Source of the DNA: JANXVY01 sp034408685
Lineage (GTDB): Bacteria > Pseudomonadota > Alphaproteobacteria > Rhizobiales > Hyphomicrobiaceae
DNA: 39,689 nt
Assembly (NCBI GenBank): GCA_034408685.1
Contig: JAWXCP010000054.1
Location: 1 to 39,689, forward strand
Direction: 5' to 3'
Position numbers and translations under genes: made by a program. Every line of letters begins with the position of its first letter. Position 1 is the stretch's first letter. Positions 33,074 through 39,689 of the stretch are shown one piece after another. The notes beneath the pieces are model-generated. The model was not told where the DNA came from and made no database searches. It worked only from the letters and a program-made list of their open reading frames with translations.

Positions 33074-34276
33074 TCAGTTTGCGGTGGTGCGCTTTGCGGC
33101 TGAGGCGCCGACAGCTGCTGGCTGCTGCCTCGTGCCAGCAGTGGCCGACTGTTCGGGTTTGAAAAACACGTCGACGCGCATGCCCGTCAACAATGGCGGT
33201 AACCCGTCGAGTACGACGACGACCTCGGCGACCTCGATGTCGGTTGGACGGCGGACGCCACGCGGGGGAATGCGTGGCGCGGCCATCGCCTGCGATACCG
33301 ATGTGACGATACCGGTGAACTCTTTGTCGGGGAACGCGTCGCCTTTGATCACGACGCGTTGGCCGACCTTGACCTTGGGTGCGTCGCGCTCCTCGACCTC
33401 TGCCTTGACGCGCAAGCCCGACAGGTCACCCATGACGATCATCGGCGCTTCGGGCGACGGGGAAGCCAACTCGCCATATTTGATGTAGACGCCGAGGATC
33501 GTGCCGTCGGCAGGGGCTCGGATGCGGGCGCGCTCAACGGCGGCTTCCGCGATCGACAATTCCGCGCGTGCTGTGGCGAGCGACGACTCGAGGCGCGTCG
33601 CAAGCGGCATTCCGTCCCTGCTTTGAACGCGCTGGAGGTTGGCACGGCTGTTGGCCAGCTGCTCCTTCGCGGCATTGATCTCGAAGCGAGCCTGATCAAG
33701 GTCCTTAGATGCTGCCGGAGCCGAAGACCCTGCCGGAGCCGTAGAACCTGCCGGAGCCTGGGCGACACGCGCGGCAAGGGCTTTGGCGTCGAACGCCAGC
33801 CGCGCACGAAACAGCGCGCGCTCCGCAGTGGACACCGAGTCCTCGGCTTGCCGCCGCTCCAACGCCAAGCCTCGGACCGGCTCCTCGTCGCGCTCGCGCT
33901 CCCGGACCTGGACGTCGGTCTTGGCTGCGGCCGCACGGATCAGCTGATCTTCATCTTCAAGGCGAACCAGAAGATCGCCAGCCCGGACCACGTCGTTGGC
34001 TGAGACCGCGACATCGGCGGTGCGTCCTGCGACCGGCGTCGAGATGGTCAGATTGCCGTTGCGTGGCTCCACGCGGCCGGTCGCCGAGGCAATCCACTGC
34101 GGTTTGGCCGAGGCTCCTGGCCCAGTTTCGGCTGTTCCCGGGCTGGCAGCCGTTGGGGCTGTAGCCGTCGGTGCGGTCGCGGGCGATTGAGTCTGCGCCG
34201 GGCTCGCCAGCAACGCCGCGGCGACAACGGCCGCCGCAGCAAGGGCAAAAAGCGATGTCGAATTCAAGCCAAGCAT
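33074..34276 (-). CDS. HlyD/DevB-like periplasmic adaptor of an ABC exporter
   Basis: 400 residues. N-terminal anchor or signal (about 8-28), a Thr/Ala/Pro linker, the first lipoyl half (TPVAGRTADVAVSANDVVRAGDLLVRL in part), a long helical hairpin (about 110-245) containing a short PAGSTAPAGSSAPA insert, the second half (RIRAPADGTILGVYIKYGE) and a barrel domain. It is the third gene of the permease-ATPase-adaptor set, 186 nt after the ATPase gene. The order differs from cyanobacterial devBCA. ATG 34276 has GAGAGG 9 nt upstream. Confidence 0.85.
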   Translation of the reverse strand: MLGLNSTSLFALAAAAVVAAALLASPAQTQSPATAPTATAPTAASPGTAETGPGASAKPQWIASATGRVEPRNGNLTISTPVAGRTADVAVSANDVVRAGDLLVRLEDEDQLIRAAAAKTDVQVRERERDEEPVRGLALERRQAEDSVSTAERALFRARLAFDAKALAARVAQAPAGSTAPAGSSAPAASKDLDQARFEINAAKEQLANSRANLQRVQSRDGMPLATRLESSLATARAELSIAEAAVERARIRAPADGTILGVYIKYGELASPSPEAPMIVMGDLSGLRVKAEVEERDAPKVKVGQRVVIKGDAFPDKEFTGIVTSVSQAMAAPRIPPRGVRRPTDIEVAEVVVVLDGLPPLLTGMRVDVFFKPEQSATAGTRQQPAAVGASAAKRTTAN

Positions 34277-34371
34277 CTGTTCAGACCTCTCATACAAAGC
34301 GTCGATTTCGTGCGGCGCATTATGGTCGTTCACCGGTTGCATGCGCGTCGTGGAGCCCGCTTGCCGCTGCC

Positions 34372-34395
34372 GGGGCCGGGGCCGGGGCCGGGGCC
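34372..34395. repeat. (GGGGCC)4 hexanucleotide tract
   Basis: Four perfect copies of GGGGCC on the plus strand, in the 186-nt gap between the ABC ATPase stop and the adaptor start. Four G4 runs with 2-nt loops fit the requirement for an intramolecular G-quadruplex. The operon is read from the other strand, so the G-rich strand is the template. Confidence 0.8.
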
Positions 34396-34462
34396 GTTAT
34401 GACCGCTGGCGTTTTGCCCAGCGCAATGATCCCGTTCAGCGAGACGTTTTGCATCAGCGGTT

Positions 34463-35326
34463 TCAGTGCGACCGTGCCCTGCGTGCGGCGCGTCCGCGGT
34501 TGCGGTTGCGCCTACGTTTGCCGTTGCGGTCGGCCGCGACGTCGCGCAACTGGACGACATCTGCGGGTACCTGGTTCGTTATGACCCGCTCGCGGTGCTC
34601 CTCGCTGACGATACGGCCGTCTTCGATGTGGATGACGCGGTCGGCGTAGGCGATCGTCCTTGGATCGTGTGTCACGACGAGGATCGAGCGGTTCTGCTGC
34701 CGCGCGATGTCGGCCAGCAGTCGCATCACGCCGTGTCCGTTGACGCTATCGAGCGCTGCGGTCGGCTCGTCGGCGAGCACGATGGAGGGTTCTGTACAAA
34801 TCGCACGGGCAACGGCGACGCGTTGTTTTTCGCCACCGCTGAGATTGGCTGGATAGCTATTCAGCTTGTTGGCGAGGCCGACGCTCTCCAGTGCGGCTTT
34901 GGCGCGCGAGATTGCGGCTGATCCCGTAACGCCAGCCACGTCGAGGGCGATGCGCACGTTTTCGAGCGCCGTCAGCGTCGGGAACAAGTTGTAGGATTGG
35001 AAGATGTAGCCGATGTGCGTCCGGCGGAGCGTGGCGAGGGCGTCGGGTGACAGCCCGGCAGTTTGCGTTCCGGCGACAGAAACCGTGCCGGCGGTGGGCG
35101 ACAGGATGCAGCCGAGGATCGAGATCAGCGTGGTCTTGCCCGAACCCGAAGGCCCCATCAGCAAAGCCAGTTCTCCGGGCCTCATGCTGATGTCGACGCC
35201 CTTGACAGCGATGATCTTTCCGGCGCCTTGACCGAGTTCCTTGACGATACCGCGAGCTTCGAGAACGGGCGCTTCGAGAACGGGCGCTTCGAGAACGGGC
35301 GCTTCGAGAACGGGGGATGTGCTCAT
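34463..35326 (-). CDS. ABC transporter ATP-binding protein (DevA/LolD-like)
   Basis: 287 residues. Walker A GPSGSGKTT (58-66), Q-loop FQSYNLFPTLTALENV, signature LSGGEKQRVAVARA, Walker B IVLADEPTAALDS and the H-loop VVTHDPR are all intact, in the MacB/LolD/DevA subgroup. The N-terminus carries four VLEAP repeats (residues 6-24), and the last 35 residues are unusually Arg/Asn-rich (NGKRRRNRNRGRAARRARSH). The ATG overlaps the permease stop (ATGA), so the two are coupled. The family typically exports lipids, glycolipids or peptides. Confidence 0.9.
   Translation of the reverse strand: MSTSPVLEAPVLEAPVLEAPVLEARGIVKELGQGAGKIIAVKGVDISMRPGELALLMGPSGSGKTTLISILGCILSPTAGTVSVAGTQTAGLSPDALATLRRTHIGYIFQSYNLFPTLTALENVRIALDVAGVTGSAAISRAKAALESVGLANKLNSYPANLSGGEKQRVAVARAICTEPSIVLADEPTAALDSVNGHGVMRLLADIARQQNRSILVVTHDPRTIAYADRVIHIEDGRIVSEEHRERVITNQVPADVVQLRDVAADRNGKRRRNRNRGRAARRARSH
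35256..35315. repeat. 15-bp tandem repeat x4 inside the ABC ATPase gene
   Basis: Four contiguous copies of gcttcgagaacgggc (35256-35270, 35271-35285, 35286-35300, 35301-35315; the last ends in g). They encode the VLEAP pentapeptides at the ATPase N-terminus. The near-perfect identity suggests recent slippage, and the unit length keeps the frame. Confidence 0.9.
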
Positions 35327-36453
35327 CGCGTAAACACCGTCACGGGATCGATCTTCGTCACCTTGAAGATCGCGGATACGGCCGAAATCGCGCACATCGA
35401 AATCGTCAGCGCCAGTAGCCCCAACGCCAGCCCCGGCGTCATGAGGATCGGCAGGGCACTGCCTTTGGATGCATAGACGATCAGTAGCGCGATCGCCATG
35501 CCGAGCAGGTAGCCGAGGCCCGCACTCATCGCGGCCTGCGCGAGGATGACCTGGTAAATATAGCCCGACGACGAGCCGAGCGCGCGCAAGGTCGCGAACT
35601 CGTTGATGTGGTCTTTGGTGCTCGAGTATAGCGTCTGCGCGACGATCACGGTGCCGACGAGCGTGCCCAGCAGGGCGCCACCAATGAGGGCGGCACCAGC
35701 GCCAGTGTTGAACAACCACTGCGTCAGGCTACGGTTCAGCATTTCTTCCCGCGTGAGGACTTCCGCGGGGGCGACTTTTGGGGCCAAGGCCGCCTGGACC
35801 TCTTTAATATCGGCGCCCTCTTCCAGCTTGACGAGATGGAACGACGTCGTCTGTTCAGGGGCGCCCACCAGTGCGCGCGCGCGATCGATGGGGGCAAACA
35901 CGTAGGGCGATTGGGTAAACGACCTGATACCGCTGGTCAGCGCGCGGACCCGTACGCGGGTCTCCTGGATCTGCGCCGTACTGTTCATCCCGGTGATGCC
36001 GAGTTCGGCGAGGTAGGTCGTATCGACGGCGATGCCACCGGGCGCCTTGATATCTTCCCATGTGCCTTCGATGACGTTGAACGGTGACAAGCCACCATCT
36101 TCGACGTCGGCGCCCACCAGAACGACACGCGTCGAGCCGCCACCGGGTTTGAGCCACTCGGCGAATGTGGACAGCACCGGTGCGACCGATTTGACGCCGG
36201 GCGTCACCATCGCCTGATGCCGTTCCTTGTTGGTCAACAATGTCCCACCGTCTTCAAACGACTTGGAGCCGTACGCGGTAATCCACAGTTCACCCTTTGA
36301 ATTGTCGATAAGCGCGGTGATGTCGCGGCTCGATCCGATGTAGAGGCCGAGTTGCACGGCCACGAGGACAACCGAGAACAAGATACCGATCAGCGTGACG
36401 GCAAGTCGGATCCGGTCGTGGCACAAATTTCGGAACGCCAGCGTCAGGATCAT
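35323..36453 (-). CDS. DevC-like ABC transporter permease (FtsX/MacB fold)
   Basis: 376 residues. The N-terminal transmembrane helix (about 17-38: LAVTLIGILFSVVLVAVQLG) is followed by a periplasmic MacB_PCD-like domain (about 45-235) starting SSRDITALIDNSKGELWITA, a DevC-type signature, and three C-terminal helices of the FtsX domain (about 255-365). With the ATPase and adaptor it forms a complete DevBCA-like exporter that would need an outer-membrane TolC-type channel encoded elsewhere. ATG 36453 is chosen at the conserved MILTLAFRNL, with GGA 9 nt upstream; the longer frame has no support. Confidence 0.88.
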   Translation of the reverse strand: MILTLAFRNLCHDRIRLAVTLIGILFSVVLVAVQLGLYIGSSRDITALIDNSKGELWITAYGSKSFEDGGTLLTNKERHQAMVTPGVKSVAPVLSTFAEWLKPGGGSTRVVLVGADVEDGGLSPFNVIEGTWEDIKAPGGIAVDTTYLAELGITGMNSTAQIQETRVRVRALTSGIRSFTQSPYVFAPIDRARALVGAPEQTTSFHLVKLEEGADIKEVQAALAPKVAPAEVLTREEMLNRSLTQWLFNTGAGAALIGGALLGTLVGTVIVAQTLYSSTKDHINEFATLRALGSSSGYIYQVILAQAAMSAGLGYLLGMAIALLIVYASKGSALPILMTPGLALGLLALTISMCAISAVSAIFKVTKIDPVTVFTR

Positions 36454-36635
36454 AGTTTGGTCCAGGGGTGGGAGATTGCCACCCTTCGAGCTGAAGCCGG
36501 CCACTCGCAGGGTCTTTGGAAAACGGTTCGGGCCGGGTTGAGCCAAGGCTACCCAGGGGCGGACCCCAGTGTTAGCCCGGCAACAACCGGTAGGGAAGCT
36601 CCCGATAAGGCGAGATGATGTCGCGGTGCGAAAAT

Positions 36636-36729
36636 TGCAAATGCCGACCGCAAAATGCCGACTGCAAATGCCGACCTTGCGACGTGAAGCCGATGGCCAG
36701 TGAAGCCGATGGCCAGTGAAGCCGATTGC
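36636..36729. repeat. Two short direct-repeat sets in a divergent promoter region
   Basis: The gene-free interval 36454-36838 (385 nt) separates the exporter operon from the DUF2147 gene. It holds three copies of a gcaaatgccgac-like 12-mer (36636-36676) followed by a 16-bp unit gtgaagccgatggcca in 2.8 copies (36684-36699, 36700-36715, 36716-36728). No gene was found in it. The direct repeats could be regulator-binding sites or slippage products. Confidence 0.75.
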
Positions 36730-36838
36730 GTTGCGGGGCTATTAATGCTGCCGAACTATACCATTTTGTCGTCCACAATTCTGCCCAACCGCATGATAGA
36801 CCACTCCGCAATGCCTTTGCCGCGTCAAGATTCTAAAG

Positions 36839-37411
36839 GTGGTGGACGTGCCGAACTCAAATTTGTCACTCTGCGTGACGCTTGCGGCCGTCACCGCTTT
36901 TTCGGCCTGCCTCGGGAGCGCCGCTTGCGCTCAAAGTGGCAAACCGGCCAAAGCCGCTACGGCTCCTCCCAGCCCGGCAGCCGCCGGGCCCGCTGTCGCC
37001 GAAGCTGGACTGTGGATCGACCACACCGGGAAAGGAGCGGTCGAGATTTCGCCGTGCGGCAACAAACTTTGCGGGACGATCGTTTGGCTCGACCAGCCAC
37101 TCGATGGCAAGGGCAACCCAATTGTGGATGACAACAATCCTGAAACGTCAAAGCGCACGCAGCCGGTGTGCGGGCTTCAAGTCATCGGCAATCTCGTGCA
37201 GCAAAAGGACGGCTCGTGGGACAAGGGATGGATTTACGATCCCGAGAACGGCGAGACCTACGACCTCGCCGTTAGCATCAAGCCACCCAACCGCCTTTCC
37301 GTGACCGGTTATCTCGGTTTGAAGCTGCTCGGTGAGACGTACACGTGGTCAAGACCGCCAGCCGAGCCCGCCCTGGCGCGCTGCGGGCCGGTGCAACCGC
37401 CGACGAGGTAA
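36839..37411 (+). CDS. DUF2147 domain secreted protein
   Basis: 190 residues. A signal peptide (about 8-31, ending CAQS), an Ala/Pro linker and a DUF2147 domain: AGLWIDHTGKGAVEISPCGNKLCGTIVWL (in part), PVCGLQVIGN, GWIYDPENGETY and GYLGLKLLGETYTWSR. The fold is a small lipocalin-like barrel; function is unknown. The frame opens at GTG 36839; GTG 36848, with AGGTGG just upstream, is an equally good start. It is convergent with the SGNH hydrolase gene. Confidence 0.82.
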   Translation: MVDVPNSNLSLCVTLAAVTAFSACLGSAACAQSGKPAKAATAPPSPAAAGPAVAEAGLWIDHTGKGAVEISPCGNKLCGTIVWLDQPLDGKGNPIVDDNNPETSKRTQPVCGLQVIGNLVQQKDGSWDKGWIYDPENGETYDLAVSIKPPNRLSVTGYLGLKLLGETYTWSRPPAEPALARCGPVQPPTR

Positions 37412-37464
37412 CATCTTTCGGTCTGGCGCGGAAAACGCCGACTGACCCTGATGCCGGACGGCAG

Positions 37465-39420
37465 CTACTCTTGTTCGCGGTCGCCGACCCGTGAATACTT
37501 TTCGAGGATCTTGCGCGCCTTATCGGCGGCGGCATCGGCGATGGCAGCATGGCCCTCGGCAGTCGGGTGGAACGCGCCAGAGTACGTTGCTGCCAGCATG
37601 ACCTGTATGAAACTGACGGCTTCGAGCTTCAGAGCGCGCTGCATGACGCCTGCTGAAACGTGGAAATTTCCAGTCATGAAGGCGTCGTTTGGCGTCCGGA
37701 ACCAGCGCTGCCGTGGCGCGTAAGCCTTGAAGTCTGCCGGATTGAATGGAACCCACTCGCCATCGACTTTACGTGGGATGCGAAGATCGTCAGCGAGCGA
37801 GAGCGCGTTGTCGGTGTAACCCGCACACAGACCTCGGCCGATAAATTTCGGACGGTGGGCGTCGGCAAATGTCCAGCCGTAACCCGTTGCTGCTTTTTTC
37901 ATCAGGCCGTTCAGCGCATCGGCAACCTTCTCGCTTTCGCGAGCCTTGGCCTCAGACAGCCGGAAGTCAGGGAACACCTCCATGCCAGCTTGTCCGTCTG
38001 GGCAGACGTTGCGGCCGTTATCCAACAGCGACATGCCGGGATAGGCGGTCAAGATCACACGGTCGCTCTCGTTCCAGGGAATGTGGAGGATGTTGTGGCT
38101 CGCGCGCTTGAGCGATTTATAGCGGGCTTCGACGTTGGAGAACCGCGCGCGTGCATCGCGGGGCTCGTAGACCTGACCGATCCAGCCACCGAGGCTTTTG
38201 AGCAGGGACTGGTCGGCAAGGACCGCATTGGCGACGAGGCGGGCAAAGCCAATGTCGTTGCCGCCAATGGACACCAGCATCAGGTCAATCTTGCGGGCGT
38301 TGACACGGTCGCATTTGCGCAAGACGAGGCCGCCTTGCAATTCCGGAATACGGCCGTCGATATGATAGGCTTCGGGCAAGTCTTGCATGGCCGCTTCACG
38401 ATCGCCGCATTGGACCTCGGCGATCGCGGAGACCTGCGACAATTCGGGCGGACGCGGCACCCACTCGTTGCCCTTGTAGCGCAAGAACAGCCCGGCCACG
38501 ACCTCGGCGCCCGAACAGGCAACACTGGCGAACGTCACGGCACGATGGGGGTCCTCGATCGCGAGTTGCAGTGCGACGCGGAGTTGGTGTGAATAGAGTG
38601 AGCGGTGGCAGGCTTGGTCGAGCCACCGTGCGTTCTCGTCGATGAAGTCGCTGTCGCCGATCGTACGCCATGACCCGATGCGAACGGGTAGCCCGGCCAA
38701 ATCATTGCCGTTTTTGCCCGGCTTGCCGTAGTCGGCGACGCGCTCGCGCGAAAAGCGAACCGGGATGTCGGGGTTGCCCTCACCCGATCCGAAGCTGTCG
38801 CCCATGCCGACGATGAACAGGTCCTTGACCTTGATGTTTGCAATCGCCGGTTCGCTACCGCCGAAATCGACCTCGACTTGCGCCCCGTCGGGATAAGGAA
38901 TGTCGAATTTCACAGGCTCGGCACACGACTGCACGGCCTTTTGCGTCCGGCCGTCGCCGCGTGGTTTTGCCGTCCAGGTGCACTCGATCGTTGCGGGGGC
39001 GTCGCCAAATCCCTCGAGCGCTGCAATGACCGTATGATTTATGGGCTCGGCGTATGGCGTCTCGCTTTTGGGGCACACGTAGCGGTTGCGGGTCCAATCC
39101 CAGCAGGTCTTGCGATACATCGGCGCCGCCCAGCCCTCTTCGGTGCGGGCACCGAGCAGCCGCTCCGCAGATAGAATCGGGCTGCGGCGCTCCTCCGGGC
39201 TCAAAGCAAGCCATGTGGCGCGATGGGTTTCGGTATCGGCGGGATCGCCGAAGAACCGGAAAGGGTTTTCAACGCGCCAGCTGACGGCGGGCTGGACGGA
39301 CCGTCCAGGCGAGCTGAGGTCAGGCGCGGCTGCAGCGGGGCGTGTTGCGGCCGTCAAAGCGGCGAGGACGATCGCTACCGCCGCCACTACGTCGCGGCGC
39401 TTGGTCTCATCACGGATCAT
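37465..39420 (-). CDS. Large SGNH/GDSL-family hydrolase
   Basis: 651 residues, about twice the usual single-domain size. Signal peptide at about 10-32, then about 170 residues without a recognised domain (Cys-containing, possibly beta-rich), then the SGNH core. Block I is VGMGDSFGSGEG with the nucleophile Ser209, block III is SIGGNDIGF near residue 385, and block V is the His in HPTAEGH at about 618. The block spacing implies large inserts in the core. Substrates of such proteins are esters of lipids or of sugars; none can be named here. ATG 39420 has GAGAGAGG 7 nt upstream. It follows the squalene/phytoene synthase-like gene by 40 nt, so the two may share an operon. Confidence 0.82.
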   Translation of the reverse strand: MIRDETKRRDVVAAVAIVLAALTAATRPAAAAPDLSSPGRSVQPAVSWRVENPFRFFGDPADTETHRATWLALSPEERRSPILSAERLLGARTEEGWAAPMYRKTCWDWTRNRYVCPKSETPYAEPINHTVIAALEGFGDAPATIECTWTAKPRGDGRTQKAVQSCAEPVKFDIPYPDGAQVEVDFGGSEPAIANIKVKDLFIVGMGDSFGSGEGNPDIPVRFSRERVADYGKPGKNGNDLAGLPVRIGSWRTIGDSDFIDENARWLDQACHRSLYSHQLRVALQLAIEDPHRAVTFASVACSGAEVVAGLFLRYKGNEWVPRPPELSQVSAIAEVQCGDREAAMQDLPEAYHIDGRIPELQGGLVLRKCDRVNARKIDLMLVSIGGNDIGFARLVANAVLADQSLLKSLGGWIGQVYEPRDARARFSNVEARYKSLKRASHNILHIPWNESDRVILTAYPGMSLLDNGRNVCPDGQAGMEVFPDFRLSEAKARESEKVADALNGLMKKAATGYGWTFADAHRPKFIGRGLCAGYTDNALSLADDLRIPRKVDGEWVPFNPADFKAYAPRQRWFRTPNDAFMTGNFHVSAGVMQRALKLEAVSFIQVMLAATYSGAFHPTAEGHAAIADAAADKARKILEKYSRVGDREQE

Positions 39421-39460
39421 CCAGAACCTCTCTCAAATCACACGAGACGTGGTCGATTAT

Positions 39461-39689
39461 TCAAACCAGTCCAAGCCGCCGGGTACGCCACAGCCGCCAA
39501 ACGCGGGTCAATGGCGAAATCACGGCGATCGACCGGCGCGGATCGTGACCGGGTGCCGTAACCGCTGAGAGATACGACGGCACCAAGCCCAACGGAAGGC
39601 AGGCCAGCCGGGCGGCGTCAGGCGCGGCCTGCCAGTGCTGCTTTGCGGTATCATATTTGTCGCGGACCTCGGTTGCATGACGCTGGACC
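39461..39689 (-). CDS. Squalene/phytoene synthase-family protein, C-terminal part only
   Basis: A minus-strand frame runs in from the right edge and stops at the TGA at 39461-39463, giving the last 75 residues. The visible end contains LACLPLGLVPSYLSAV and SPLTRVWRLWRTRRLGLV. This resembles the closing segment of squalene/phytoene synthase-like proteins (LPL-LV-YL ... P-RR-W-LW). The active-site Asp motifs lie outside the window, so the assignment rests on this tail. An NDUFAF6-like homologue is an alternative. Confidence 0.5.
   Translation of the reverse strand, partial: VQRHATEVRDKYDTAKQHWQAAPDAARLACLPLGLVPSYLSAVTAPGHDPRRSIAVISPLTRVWRLWRTRRLGLV

Overview
The window reads as chromosomal DNA of a GC-rich alphaproteobacterium, most likely of the order Hyphomicrobiales. 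This rests on gene families and gene order, not on any rRNA. The indicators are an LdtR-type MarR regulator next to a YkuD L,D-transpeptidase, the alphaproteobacterial aa3 oxidase order ctaC-ctaD-ctaB-coxF-ctaG-ctaE-DUF983-SURF1, an IalB-family secreted protein, a BcsS-type outer-membrane protein, a phasin and an extensin-like M15-fold peptidase. No rRNA, tRNA, CRISPR array or phage gene was found.

Layout. (1) 1-1360: a REP-associated tyrosine transposase (RAYT) flanked by two-hairpin palindromic repeats that lie in opposite orientation on its two sides. (2) 1360-5930: an extensin-like peptidase, 3-hydroxyisobutyryl-CoA hydrolase, ribosomal protein L25 and peptidyl-tRNA hydrolase. (3) 6000-7890: two adjacent, convergent toxin-antitoxin modules, one VapBC-like and one a zeta-type kinase with an unrecognised small partner. 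They sit between pth and ychF, genes that are usually neighbours, and the zeta part looks lower in GC. (4) 8108-14860: ychF followed by a run of minus-strand envelope genes: an RlpA-like protein, a membrane protein with a peptidoglycan-binding-like region, a membrane lipase, an L,D-transpeptidase and its probable regulator LdtR. (5) 15189-23520: a YeeE/YedE sulfur transporter, then the cytochrome aa3 oxidase and assembly operon, read right to left. (6) 23873-26398: IalB, phasin and BcsS-like genes. (7) 26548-31580: a TetR regulator, membrane-fusion protein and HAE1-type RND pump in one operon. (8) 31719-39689: a DUF533 protein, a DevBCA-like ABC exporter operon, a DUF2147 protein, a large SGNH hydrolase and the 3' end of a probable squalene/phytoene synthase.

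How the genes work together. The oxidase block supplies the structural subunits (CtaC, CtaD, CtaE), heme O synthase (CtaB) and assembly factors (CtaG, SURF1, CoxF), with several stop/start overlaps that imply translational coupling. Much of the rest concerns the envelope: peptidoglycan modification, efflux, and lipid or polysaccharide hydrolysis.

The most unusual signals are: substitution in CtaD and CtaC of both acidic residues that normally bind the non-redox Mg/Mn ion of aa3 oxidases; the RAYT with inverted, covarying two-hairpin repeats; the zeta-type toxin with a non-epsilon partner; the out-of-frame overlap of antitoxin and VapC toxin; and several low-complexity expansions (GGGGCC x4, VLEAP x4, and a long insert inside the extensin-like catalytic domain). 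All family assignments were made by reading motifs, without database searches.
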